DNA of 64,000 nt from Pseudomonadota bacterium (GTDB lineage: Bacteria > Myxococcota_A > Polyangia > Polyangiales > Polyangiaceae). Made by a program: the position numbers and the translations under genes. A model generated the notes under the pieces. The model made no database searches. It was not told where the DNA came from and saw only the letters and a program-made list of their open reading frames with translations. Position 1 is the stretch's first letter. Every line of letters begins with the position of its first letter. The DNA lies in assembly GCA_023423895.1 (NCBI GenBank), contig JAFAER010000024.1, forward strand, positions 124,001 to 188,000, written 5' to 3'. Of the stretch, positions 36,642-44,783 are shown piece after piece.

Positions 36642-37253
36642 ATGAGCCTCGTCTTCTACTACGCGCCGATGTCGACTGCGGTCACCGTCCACTGGGCCCT
36701 CGAGGAGCTCGGGATCCCGTACGAGCGGGTCGATCTCGACATCACCGCCGGAGACACCAAGAAGCCTGGCTATCTCGCGCTGAACCCGAACGGAAAGGTT
36801 CCGCTCGTCGTCCACGACGGCGTCCCGATCTTCGAGTCGGTCGCGATCATCATCCATCTCGGAGAGACCTTCGGTGTCGAGCGGGACCTCTTTCCGCCGC
36901 CGGGACTCGACCGGGCCGAGGCGATCAAGTGGCTCGTCTGGGCGAACGTCTCGCTCGGCGGAGCGGTGGCGCGTCTCCTCGCGAACACGTCGGAGCGCGT
37001 TCCGGCCGACGAGCGGAACGCCAAGGCGGGCGAGACCGCCCGCGCCGAGGTCGACAAGTACCTCGGCATCCTCGACGCGGAGCTCGCGCACAAGACGTAC
37101 CTCGTCGCCGAGACCTTCTCCCTCGTCGACATCCACATCGCGAGCTACGTGGGCTGGCTCGGGATGATCGGCGTGTCGCTCGACCGCTTCCGCCACCTCC
37201 GACACTGGCTGCGGCGGGCGACGGATCGATCGAGCCACGCGCGCGCGGCCTGA
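36642..37253 (+). CDS. Glutathione S-transferase
   Basis: 203 aa. Thioredoxin-fold N-domain with Y-Y-A-P-M-S-T-A (candidate catalytic Ser), N-P-N-G-K-V-P-L-V (cis-Pro) and E-S-V-A-I-I-I-H-L (the glutathione-binding E-S motif). The all-alpha C-domain ends F-R-H-L-R-H-W-L-R-R. A good ribosome-binding site AAGGAGAG precedes the ATG. The family conjugates or reduces electrophiles with glutathione. Its nearness to soxR and two reductases suggests a detoxification neighbourhood, though it has its own upstream inverted repeat. Confidence 0.93.
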   Translation: MSLVFYYAPMSTAVTVHWALEELGIPYERVDLDITAGDTKKPGYLALNPNGKVPLVVHDGVPIFESVAIIIHLGETFGVERDLFPPPGLDRAEAIKWLVWANVSLGGAVARLLANTSERVPADERNAKAGETARAEVDKYLGILDAELAHKTYLVAETFSLVDIHIASYVGWLGMIGVSLDRFRHLRHWLRRATDRSSHARAA

Positions 37254-37333
37254 CGCTCCGCCAACGGCCGCGTTTTCGTCCGCGACTGACGGAAATTGGG
37301 CCGGCCGACGGGTAGGGTGGGACATTGGCCTAC

Positions 37334-38671
37334 ATGGTTCGGCCCTCGCTGGTGTTGCTCGCTGTCCTGGCGATGGGATGTGAACGTCTTGGGGGCGACG
37401 TCCAGAAGGAGACCGCCGGCGCGCAGTCGCAGCTCGCCGCGATGGAAGCCCCCGCGATCGTCGTCGAACCGTTCGAGCCCGTCGCCACGAGCCGCCCGGT
37501 CGATGCGCCGTTGCGCGTCCTCGTAGGCGGCGACCTCATCCCGCACCGGCCAAGCCTTGCGGCGCCGAGCGCGATCGCCGCCGCGCTCGCGCCGCTCGCG
37601 CCCGTGTTCGGTCAGGCCGATGCCGTCGTCGCGAACTTCGAGGCCGCCACCGGCGCGCTCGACAAGAAGGCGTTCCGGCTCGCCTACGCCGCGCCGCCGG
37701 AGTGGCTCGACGCGCTTCCTCTTTCGGGGATCAGCGCGATCAGCGTCGCGAACAATCACGCGTGCGACCTCGACTATCAAGGCGTGGAGGCGACGCTCGA
37801 CGCGGCGACGAAGAGCGGCCTCGTCGCGCTCGGCGGCGACACGAACGGCGATCCCTGGCAGCCGCAGACGCTCGTCGAGCGGGACGGAAAACGCGTCTGC
37901 GCGGTCGCCTGGACGACGCTGGTGAACGCTCCCGGCGGTTGCGCGCGCACCGTCCGTCTCGCCGTCGCGACGGAGAATGCGGCCGGCAGGCAGAAGATCG
38001 CGTCTGCCATGCAGCGCGCTCGTTTGGCCTGCGACGCGACCGTCGCCATCATCCACGGCGGCGTCGAATATGCGCCGCAGACGCCCCAGGTGATGACGAT
38101 GGCTCGCCACGCTGCAGACGCGGGCGCGGACGCGGTCGTCATCCACCATCCGCACGTTCCCTCTCCCGTCGTGGTGCACGCGACGAAGGACGGTCGGAAC
38201 ATCCCCATCTTTGCGTCCGTCGGGAACCTCGTCTCGAACCAGGGCGAATCGTGGAAGCTCCCGATGTTCCCGGTGCTCCGCGAGAACCGGCGCCTCGTCT
38301 GCGTCAACGGTTGGACGCGGCTCGGTCTCCTCGCGGATCTCGCCTTCGACCTCCAGGGCGATGCGCCGCGGCTCGACTGGAGCTTCCACCTGGTCTGGAC
38401 GGAGAACGAGCACGCCGACGACAGGACGGTGCCCGTCCCGAAGATCACGACGCGCCTCCTCGAACCCGAAAAGGACTCCGCTCTCCTGGCGCGCCTCTCC
38501 CAAGACGCGCTCGGCCCCGTCGACCTCTTCGACGATCCTTGCTGGGTCGAGCGGCCGCTCTACACCGAAGGCGATCGGCAGCAGAGCCCCCGCTGCTCCA
38601 CCACGCTCGTGCGAAGCGCCCCGCGGCCCGGGCTCGTGGCTGCGAGCGCGCGGGCGCGGAAGAAGCGCTGA
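37334..38671 (+). CDS. CapA-family lipoprotein (PGA_cap metallophosphatase-like)
   Basis: 445 aa from the ATG at 37334 (MVRPSLVLLAVLAMGC, lipobox AMGC); a TTG at 37325 is possible but unnecessary. PGA_cap pattern: V-G-G-D-L-I-P-H near residue 65, V-V-A-N-F-E-A-A, S-V-A-N-N-H-A-C-D, A-I-I-H-G-G-V-E-Y and V-I-H-H-P-H-V-P. The last resembles calcineurin-like metal-binding histidines. Related proteins take part in capsular polyglutamate synthesis, but no capBC or ligase genes are present. Probably an envelope phosphoesterase-like protein. Confidence 0.88.
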   Translation: MVRPSLVLLAVLAMGCERLGGDVQKETAGAQSQLAAMEAPAIVVEPFEPVATSRPVDAPLRVLVGGDLIPHRPSLAAPSAIAAALAPLAPVFGQADAVVANFEAATGALDKKAFRLAYAAPPEWLDALPLSGISAISVANNHACDLDYQGVEATLDAATKSGLVALGGDTNGDPWQPQTLVERDGKRVCAVAWTTLVNAPGGCARTVRLAVATENAAGRQKIASAMQRARLACDATVAIIHGGVEYAPQTPQVMTMARHAADAGADAVVIHHPHVPSPVVVHATKDGRNIPIFASVGNLVSNQGESWKLPMFPVLRENRRLVCVNGWTRLGLLADLAFDLQGDAPRLDWSFHLVWTENEHADDRTVPVPKITTRLLEPEKDSALLARLSQDALGPVDLFDDPCWVERPLYTEGDRQQSPRCSTTLVRSAPRPGLVAASARARKKR

Positions 38672-38776
38672 CGCTGCACGACCGTGCAGGCAGCCAGCCC
38701 AGGCCGCCCCAGGCACAGCCCGCCCTGCTTACCTGATTTGACACGTGGCGCCCGGCGGACGATAAGGGCGGGCAGC

Positions 38777-39196
38777 ATGTCCGAAGCAGCAGCTGCCGTC
38801 CGCAAGGTCCGCATCCTCGTCGCCAAGCCGGGCCTCGACGGTCACGACCGTGGTGCGAAGGTCGTGGCTCGCGCCCTCCGTGATGCCGGCTTCGAGGTCA
38901 TCTACACGGGGCTCCACCAGACCCCGGAGATGATCGCGAACGCAGCCGTACAAGAAGACGTCGACGGCGTCGGCCTCTCGATCATGAGCGGCGCGCACAA
39001 CACGCTCTTCCCGGCCGTCATCGAGGCGCTGACCGCCAAGGGCGCGAACGACGTCGTCGTGTTCGGCGGCGGGATCATCCCCGAGGGCGACCTCGAGCGG
39101 CTCAGGTCGGCGGGCGTGAAGGGTGTCTTCACGCCGGGGACCACGCTCGAGTCGATCATCGAGTGGGTGAAGACGAACGTCGTCGCCCGCGCCTGA
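38777..39196 (+). CDS. Cobalamin (B12)-binding domain protein, methylmalonyl-CoA mutase C-terminal type
   Basis: 139 aa from the ATG at 38777 (MSEAAAAVRKVRILVAKPGL). The cobalamin motif D-G-H-D-R-G supplies the axial His, followed by T-G-L-H-Q-T-P-E, G-L-S-I-M-S-G-A-H and V-F-G-G-G-I-I-P. It is the size of the separate small subunit of acyl-CoA mutases. The large substrate-binding subunit and the MeaB chaperone are not in the window. It would need a partner encoded elsewhere. Confidence 0.93.
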   Translation: MSEAAAAVRKVRILVAKPGLDGHDRGAKVVARALRDAGFEVIYTGLHQTPEMIANAAVQEDVDGVGLSIMSGAHNTLFPAVIEALTAKGANDVVVFGGGIIPEGDLERLRSAGVKGVFTPGTTLESIIEWVKTNVVARA

Positions 39197-39199
39197 CGC

Positions 39200-39236
39200 G
39201 GGGCGCGGGGCGCGGGGCGCGGGCGGGGGCGGGGCG
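39200..39236 (+). repeat. GC-rich 7-bp repeat with G-quadruplex potential
   Basis: Three copies of GGGGCGC-type units followed by GGGCGGGGGCGGGG. At least six runs of three or more G are spaced by 1-3 nt on the plus strand, right after the B12-binding gene and before the convergent thioesterase gene. It may act as a transcription pause or end. Confidence 0.65.
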
Positions 39237-39239
39237 AGG

Positions 39240-39677
39240 CTAGCCCTGCTCGCCCGACTTGCGGATGAAGGGGGCGACCTTCTGCCGGAGCTCCTCGCTC
39301 CACGGCGCAGGCTTCCGTGTCGTCGAATCGACGCACACGAGGACGCGCGTCCCGCGGGCGTAGTCGACGTCTTCGTCCATCGGCAGGACGCGCATCCCGA
39401 ACGTGAGGCTCGTACGGCCGAGCTTCTCGATCCAGATGCGAACGCGCACCTCACCGATCCCCGTCACGGGTCGGAGGTACTCGACCTCGTTCGTGCGGAC
39501 GAGATGGTAGCGGTCGGGGTTCTTCGACTCGTCGAGCACGCCGCCCCAGCCCATCGTGCGCATCCAGAACGAGCCGATCGTGCGCTCGAACAGGAGCAGG
39601 TAGCGCGAGTTGTGGAGGATTTGCAGAGCGTCGAGGTCGTCGAAATAGACGCCGTGGATGGCCTCGTAGAACCGCAT
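39240..39677 (-). CDS. Hot-dog-fold acyl-CoA thioesterase (YbgC/4HBT-like)
   Basis: 145 aa. It starts MRFYEAIHGVYFDDLDALQILHN: the Y-F-D-D-L-D-A-x-x-I-L-H-N segment is the hot-dog active-site region (catalytic Asp) of the 4-hydroxybenzoyl-CoA thioesterase family. The family hydrolyses acyl-CoA thioesters. The gene is divergent from the ABC exporter, whose start is only about 50 bp away. Confidence 0.88.
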   Translation of the reverse strand: MRFYEAIHGVYFDDLDALQILHNSRYLLLFERTIGSFWMRTMGWGGVLDESKNPDRYHLVRTNEVEYLRPVTGIGEVRVRIWIEKLGRTSLTFGMRVLPMDEDVDYARGTRVLVCVDSTTRKPAPWSEELRQKVAPFIRKSGEQG

Positions 39678-39726
39678 GTACGGGCGATCTTGTCCCGGAT
39701 GTGCAGCGGCGTCATCAGGCGCGTCG

Positions 39727-40725
39727 ATGGTAGTATCCGGCCGCGTGATCAGCTCCAGCTCCGAGGCTCGAAGCGCGGTCGTCGTTCGCGGCCTCGAGAA
39801 GCGCTACGGCGACGTCCAAGCGGTCCGCGGGATCGACTTCGACGTGAAGAGCGGTGAGGTGTTCGGATTCCTCGGGCCGAACGGCGCGGGCAAGTCGACG
39901 ACGATCAAGATCCTCTGCACGCTCGCGTCGCCTACGGCAGGGACGGCCACGGTCGCCGGCTACGACGTCGTCCGCGAACGCGACGACGTGCGCCGGAACA
40001 TCGGCCTCGTCTTCCAGGAGACGACGCTCGACGACCATCTGACCGCGCATCGGAACCTCCACTTCCACGGCGAGCTCTACGGCGTCCCGTCCGATGTCCT
40101 CCCTGGGCGCATCGAGCACGTGCTCCACATGGTCGGCCTCTGGGATCGGAGAGAGAGCGCGGTCGCCACGTTCTCGGGGGGGATGAAGCGCCGGCTCGAG
40201 ATCGCCCGCGGTCTCGTCCACGCGCCGAACGTCCTCTTTCTCGACGAGCCGACGATCGGCCTCGACCCGCAGACGCGCAGCAGCATCTGGGGCTACATCC
40301 GCGAGCTCCAGCAGCGCCAGGAGATCACGATCTTTCTCACGACCCACTACATGGACGAGGCGGAGCACTGCGATCGCATCGCGATCATGGACGCCGGGAA
40401 GATCGTCGCCGAGGGCGCTCCGGCGAAGCTCAAGGCCGCCGTCGGCAAGGACCGCGTGCAGATCCGGACGGCCGACGACGAAGCCGCCATCGCGCTGCTG
40501 AAGCACAAGCTCGACGTCGCGGCCAGCGTGCACGAGGGGATGGTCACGTTCGGCGTTCCTTCCGGCGAGCAGTTCCTTCCGCGGTTGTTCGCCGAGCTGC
40601 CGGTCCCGATCTTGTCCGTGAGCGTCGCGCGGCCGACGCTCGACGACGTGTTCCTGTCGTTCACGGGGACGACGATGCGCGACGCCGAGGCGTCGACGAC
40701 GAACGATCAGCAGGCGAGGAAGTAG
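39727..40725 (+). CDS. ABC exporter ATP-binding protein (DrrA-like)
   Basis: 332 aa from ATG 39727; a GTG at 39745 is also suitable. Walker A G-P-N-G-A-G-K-S-T, Q-loop V-F-Q-E-T-T-L-D, signature F-S-G-G-M-K-R-R-L, Walker B V-L-F-L-D-E-P-T and switch histidine L-T-T-H-Y-M-D-E-A. The C-terminal accessory domain ends RPTLDDVFLSFTG, typical of daunorubicin-resistance/ABC-2 exporters. The permease gene follows after 2 bp. The substrate is unknown. Confidence 0.95.
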   Translation: MVVSGRVISSSSEARSAVVVRGLEKRYGDVQAVRGIDFDVKSGEVFGFLGPNGAGKSTTIKILCTLASPTAGTATVAGYDVVRERDDVRRNIGLVFQETTLDDHLTAHRNLHFHGELYGVPSDVLPGRIEHVLHMVGLWDRRESAVATFSGGMKRRLEIARGLVHAPNVLFLDEPTIGLDPQTRSSIWGYIRELQQRQEITIFLTTHYMDEAEHCDRIAIMDAGKIVAEGAPAKLKAAVGKDRVQIRTADDEAAIALLKHKLDVAASVHEGMVTFGVPSGEQFLPRLFAELPVPILSVSVARPTLDDVFLSFTGTTMRDAEASTTNDQQARK

Positions 40726-40727
40726 AC

Positions 40728-41606
40728 GTGTCTGCGGTCGCCAAGACGGACGAGGGGGGCGATCGGTTCGACGACACCGTCGCGCCGAGACGGCTTCCGC
40801 CGCGCGGGCTCACGAGCGACCTGCGCGTCATCCGTGTCGTCTGGCACCGTGAGCTCCTTCGCTTCGTGAAGGACCGCGCGCGGCTCGTCGCCGGAATCGT
40901 TCAGCCCGTGCTCTACCTCTTCGTCATGGGGACAGGCATCTCGGCGATGGTGCCCGTCACGAGCGGCGTGCCGTTCCGGACGTTCCTCTTCCCGGGCGTC
41001 CTCTGCATGTCGGTGCTCTTCACGTGCTTCTTCTCCGCCGGCTCGCTCGTGTGGGATCGGGAAGCGGGCTTCATGCGCGAGATGATGGTCGCGCCCGTCC
41101 GGCGCAGCGCGATCCTCCTCGGCAAATGCCTGGGCGGAACGACGGTCGGAACGCTCCAGGGCATGGTCATGCTCGTCATCGGCGCGGCCGGCGGCGTGCC
41201 GATGTCGATCGAGCTGATCGTCACGCTCTTCTTGGAGCTCCTGCTCGTCTGCTTCGCCATCAGCGCGTTCGGTGTCGCGCTGGCGACGCGCGTCCGGAGC
41301 ATCCAGGCCTTCATGGCACTGATGCAGGTCGCGCTCTTTCCGATGTTCTTTGCGTCGGGCGCGCTCTATCCGCTCGACGGGCTCCCGGCGTGGCTCTCGG
41401 TCCTCACGCGCCTCGATCCACTCTCGTACGTGGTCGCGCCGCTGCGCCATGCCGTCCTCGACGCGTCGGGCGCGGGGGCGCTCGCGCCGATGGTCACATG
41501 GGGGCGCTTCGTCGTCCCCGTCTGGCTCGATCTCGTCATCGTCAGCTTCTATGCGCTGACCGCGCTCACGTTCGCGGTGCGCCGCTTCGCGCGTGACGAA
41601 GCCTGA
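40728..41606 (+). CDS. ABC-2 type transporter permease
   Basis: 292 aa, GTG start 2 bp after the ATPase stop. About six transmembrane segments (LVAGIVQPVLYLFVMGTGI, FLFPGVLCMSVLFTCFFSAG and so on) with the ABC-2 loop V-W-D-R-E-A-G-F-M-R-E-M-M-V-A-P-V-R-R and the signature P-M-F-F-A-S-G-A-L-Y-P-L-D-G-L-P. It forms a homodimeric exporter with the preceding ATPase. Confidence 0.94.
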   Translation: MSAVAKTDEGGDRFDDTVAPRRLPPRGLTSDLRVIRVVWHRELLRFVKDRARLVAGIVQPVLYLFVMGTGISAMVPVTSGVPFRTFLFPGVLCMSVLFTCFFSAGSLVWDREAGFMREMMVAPVRRSAILLGKCLGGTTVGTLQGMVMLVIGAAGGVPMSIELIVTLFLELLLVCFAISAFGVALATRVRSIQAFMALMQVALFPMFFASGALYPLDGLPAWLSVLTRLDPLSYVVAPLRHAVLDASGAGALAPMVTWGRFVVPVWLDLVIVSFYALTALTFAVRRFARDEA

Positions 41607-41643
41607 AGCTTGCGGTGCGAGGCTCGAGGCGTGACACTCGCTG

Positions 41644-43026
41644 ATGGTGAACGCGGTACGTGACTCGCTCCCGCCCGGGATGGGTGAGCTCCCGAAGATC
41701 GATGGTGTGTACGCGACGTTCGCGGACCCGGCTCTCGAGCGCGCGTTCCAGAAGGAGAACTTCGACGTCAGCGTCCGCAAGTACGTCCGCTTCAGCGTTC
41801 CGCTCGCGTTCGTCGCGTTCTGGGCGTTCGGCATCCACGACCTGCTCGTCATCCCCGAGGTTCACCTCTCGGCCTGGCTGATCCGCTACGCGATCTCGGG
41901 GCCGCTCGGCGCGCTGCTCGTCGCGTTCGTTCTCCGCAACCGGAGATGGGAGCTCCACCAGCCGGCGATGCTCGTCTTCGGTCTCACGGTGAACACGGTC
42001 GTCCTGTGGATCGCCTCGATCGCGCCGCCCGCAGGTTTCTTCATCTACGCGGGCTTCGCGGTGATCTTCGTCACGCTAGGCCCGTTCTTGGCGCGGATGA
42101 ACGTCAAGACGCAGGTCGTCTACACGGTGCTCACGATCGGCATCTACAACGTGTTCGACGCGCTCGAAGCGCACGCCGCGCCGATGTACCAGCTGTCGAT
42201 CGATCTCTCGCTCTTCACGCTCGGCGCGATCGGCACGCTCGCCGCGCGGCAGCTCGAGATCCAGGGGCGCCTCGCGTTCATCCAGCGCCGCGTGATCCGC
42301 GAGCAGATGGCCGCGCTCGACGTCGAGCGGCAGCGGAGCGAGTCGCTCCTCTTGAACGTGCTGCCGAGGCGGATTGCCGAGCGCCTGAAGAACGAGCCCG
42401 ATACGACGATCGCCGAGCGCTTCCCGAGCGCGACGGTGCTGTTCAGTGACATCGTCGGCTTCACCGAGCTGTCTGCGCGGCTCGCGCCCGACGAGATCGT
42501 GCGTCGGCTCGACGAGGTCTTCACGCGGTTCGACGAGATCGCGGACCAGCTCCAGCTCGAGAAGATCAAGACGATCGGCGACGCGTACATGGTCGCGGGA
42601 GGCGTGCCTGCACGACGGAGCGATCACGCTGCGGCGGTCTGCGAGATGGCGCTCCGTATGCGCGAATCGCTGGCGGAGCTCGCGCAGCGGACGTCCGAGC
42701 CGATCGGCGTCCGCATCGGGATTCACACCGGACCCGTCGTTGCCGGCGTGATCGGGAAGAAGAAGTTCATCTACGACGTCTGGGGCGACACCGTGAACAC
42801 GGCGAGCCGGATGGAGTCGCACGGCGTGCCTGGCTCGATCCAGGTGAGCGAGACGACGTACGAAGCGACGAAAGACGAGTTCGTCTACGAGCCGCGCGGC
42901 ACGATCTCCGTGAAGGGCAAAGGCGAGATGACGACCTACTTCCTCATCGGCCGGCGCACCGTCGACACGCTCACGAAGGAGCGGCCCGCCGCCCTGCCCG
43001 AGAAGCCGCTCGCCGCCGGCGAGTAG
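41644..43026 (+). CDS. Six-TM class III adenylate cyclase
   Basis: 460 aa. Six hydrophobic segments lie between residues 50 and 205, then a coiled signalling helix (212-250) and a cyclase catalytic domain (255-435). Metal-binding Asp269 (F-S-D-I-V-G-F) and Asp313 (G-D-A-Y-M) are present. The purine-specifying residues are of adenylate type (Lys307 in E-K-I-K-T-I-G; Asp378 in Y-D-V-W-G-D), with transition-state Asn385 and Arg389 (T-V-N-T-A-S-R). It should make cAMP on the cytoplasmic side; the membrane part may sense an envelope signal. The gene follows the ABC exporter by 37 bp. Confidence 0.95.
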   Translation: MVNAVRDSLPPGMGELPKIDGVYATFADPALERAFQKENFDVSVRKYVRFSVPLAFVAFWAFGIHDLLVIPEVHLSAWLIRYAISGPLGALLVAFVLRNRRWELHQPAMLVFGLTVNTVVLWIASIAPPAGFFIYAGFAVIFVTLGPFLARMNVKTQVVYTVLTIGIYNVFDALEAHAAPMYQLSIDLSLFTLGAIGTLAARQLEIQGRLAFIQRRVIREQMAALDVERQRSESLLLNVLPRRIAERLKNEPDTTIAERFPSATVLFSDIVGFTELSARLAPDEIVRRLDEVFTRFDEIADQLQLEKIKTIGDAYMVAGGVPARRSDHAAAVCEMALRMRESLAELAQRTSEPIGVRIGIHTGPVVAGVIGKKKFIYDVWGDTVNTASRMESHGVPGSIQVSETTYEATKDEFVYEPRGTISVKGKGEMTTYFLIGRRTVDTLTKERPAALPEKPLAAGE

Positions 43027-43044
43027 CCCGTCGTCCGCCGCGGC

Positions 43045-43803
43045 TCAGCCTTTCAACGGAGGCGTCAGGGCGTCGAGCGCCCAGCGCGTTGCGTTCGGGA
43101 AGTGCCGAGCGACGCCGTACATGCGGGGATAGACGACGCGAGGCTTCTTCTTCGCGACGGCGTCGGCGACCATTCGGGCGAGGACCTCTGGCGTACCGGT
43201 CGGGACGTTGCGCGTGGTCGCGCGGTCTTCGAAGGCCGCTCGCCCGGCTGCTTCGAGGTCGCTGGTCACCGGACCCGGGTAGACGGTGACGACATGGATT
43301 CCGTATCGCTTCACCTCGGCGCGTAGACCTTCGGACGCCGCCGCGAGCCCGCCCTTCGCGGCGTTGTAGAAGAACATCCCCGGCGTCGGCGCGAGCGCGG
43401 CCATCGAGGCGATGTCCACGATGGCGCCGGAGCCGCGCGGGATCATGCGCTGGAGCACGAGCGTCGTCAGACGTAGCGGCACGAGCAGGTCGAGCCGGAG
43501 CATGCGCTCGGCGGCGGCCCACTCGGTCTCGGCGGCGCGCTTCACGATCTGAGTGCCCGCGTTGTTGACCAGGACGTCGATCGGTCCGAGCGCCCCCTCG
43601 GCCTCGTCGACCCATGCCCAGGCGGCCTCGGGATCGGCCAGATCGGCATGGACGATGTGCGCCCGGCCGCTGCCTGCGGCGGCGATCCTCTCGAGGTGCT
43701 CCTTGCGGCGTGCGACGAGTGTCACGTGTGCGCCGCGCGCGAAGTATTCGCGAGCGATGGCCTCGCCGATGCCGCTGGACGCTCCGGTGACGACGACGTG
43801 CAT
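43045..43803 (-). CDS. Short-chain dehydrogenase/reductase
   Basis: 252 aa from the ATG at 43803 (MHVVVTGASSGIGEAIAREY), where the Rossmann motif T-G-A-S-S-G-I-G begins. Active-site landmarks: V-L-V-N-N-A-G-T-Q, D-I-A-S-M-A-A (catalytic Ser) and Y-N-A-A-K (Tyr-Lys). The C-terminus (KKKPRVVYPRMYGVARHFPNATRW) is longer than in classical forms and resembles lipid- or retinol-type SDRs. Single gene, convergent with the cyclase and divergent from the YebC-family gene. Confidence 0.92.
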   Translation of the reverse strand: MHVVVTGASSGIGEAIAREYFARGAHVTLVARRKEHLERIAAAGSGRAHIVHADLADPEAAWAWVDEAEGALGPIDVLVNNAGTQIVKRAAETEWAAAERMLRLDLLVPLRLTTLVLQRMIPRGSGAIVDIASMAALAPTPGMFFYNAAKGGLAAASEGLRAEVKRYGIHVVTVYPGPVTSDLEAAGRAAFEDRATTRNVPTGTPEVLARMVADAVAKKKPRVVYPRMYGVARHFPNATRWALDALTPPLKG

Positions 43804-43920
43804 GGCGGGCAAGCGTAGCGACTTCGGGGGCCCCCATCTACGCCGCGGGCAGAAGGGGGGGGCGTGCCTCCGACGCCGCATTTCTGCCCGTCCTCGCCCG
43901 TGTTGCGCTATTCGGCAGTC

Positions 43921-44619
43921 ATGGGCGCGCAATGGAAGCAGAAGGGTCGCGAGGCATCGGCAGCTGCGAAGGGCCGCGTGTTCACGAAGCTCGCGAAGGA
44001 GATCATGGTCGCCGCCAGGAACGGGGCGGACCCGTCCATGAACCCACGCCTCCGAATGGCCGTCGAAGCCGCGAAGAAGGCGTCGATGACCAAGGACACG
44101 CTCGAGCGCGCCATCAAGAAGGGTGCGGGGCTGCTCGACGAGGCGGTCCAGTACGAGGTCGTGACGTACGAGGGCTTCGCGCCCCATCAGGTGCCCGTCA
44201 TCGTCGAGTGCCTGACGGACAATCGCAACCGCACCTCTTCGAACGTGCGTGTTCTGTTCCGTAAGGGACAGCTCGGCGCGTCCGGCTCCGTCTCGTGGGA
44301 CTTCGCCCGCATCGGCCAGATCGAGGCGACTCCGCCGGAGGGCGGGGCCGATCCGGAAGAGGCCGCGATCGAATGTGGCGCCCAGGATCTCGAGGCAGGG
44401 GATGAGGGCTCGACGCGCTTCTTCACCGAGACGACCGACCTCGACGTCGTGAGCAAGGCGCTCGCGGACCGGAAGTGGAACGTCACGTCGGCGCAGCTCA
44501 TCTGGAAGGCGAAGAACCCCGTCACCCTCGACGACGCGAAGCGCGGCGAGGTCGAGGCGTTCCTCGAGGCGCTCGACGAGGATGACGACGTCCAGAACAT
44601 CTACGCCGGTCTGGCCTGA
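43921..44619 (+). CDS. YebC/PmpR-family protein
   Basis: 232 aa from the ATG at 43921 (MGAQWKQKGREASAAAKGRVFTKLAKEI). Family phrases: N-P-R-L-R-M-A-V-E-A-A-K-K-A-S-M-T-K-D-T-L-E-R-A-I-K-K-G, Y-E-G-F-A-P-H-Q-V-P-V-I-V-E, N-R-N-R-T-S-S-N-V-R, and an acidic end (D-D-D-V-Q-N-I-Y). It starts 'GAQWKQKG' rather than 'GHSKWANIK', as in the variant YebC-II group. Family members were annotated as regulators; some act as translation factors easing polyproline stalls. No ruvC is nearby. Confidence 0.93.
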   Translation: MGAQWKQKGREASAAAKGRVFTKLAKEIMVAARNGADPSMNPRLRMAVEAAKKASMTKDTLERAIKKGAGLLDEAVQYEVVTYEGFAPHQVPVIVECLTDNRNRTSSNVRVLFRKGQLGASGSVSWDFARIGQIEATPPEGGADPEEAAIECGAQDLEAGDEGSTRFFTETTDLDVVSKALADRKWNVTSAQLIWKAKNPVTLDDAKRGEVEAFLEALDEDDDVQNIYAGLA

Positions 44620-44673
44620 CGGCACCTCGTTCCAGGCTCTGACGCGTTCGCGACGGCCGAGGGGTGGCCCGTG

Positions 44674-44699
44674 CCTGGCCCCGGGTGGCCCGGGCCAGG
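44674..44699. terminator. GC-rich stem-loop after the YebC-family gene
   Basis: CCTGGCCCCGGG-TGG-CCCGGGCCAGG: 11 bp paired with one bulged C and a 3-nt loop. It lies 55 bp after the stop, before the next gene's ribosome-binding site. No T-run. Confidence 0.55.
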
Positions 44700-44783
44700 G
44701 GCAGCGCGCGAGAAGCTGAACGATCTCGCGGCCGGGATCCCGGCACGAACGTCGCTCTGGGGCGCCCGACAGGAGGTGCCCCC

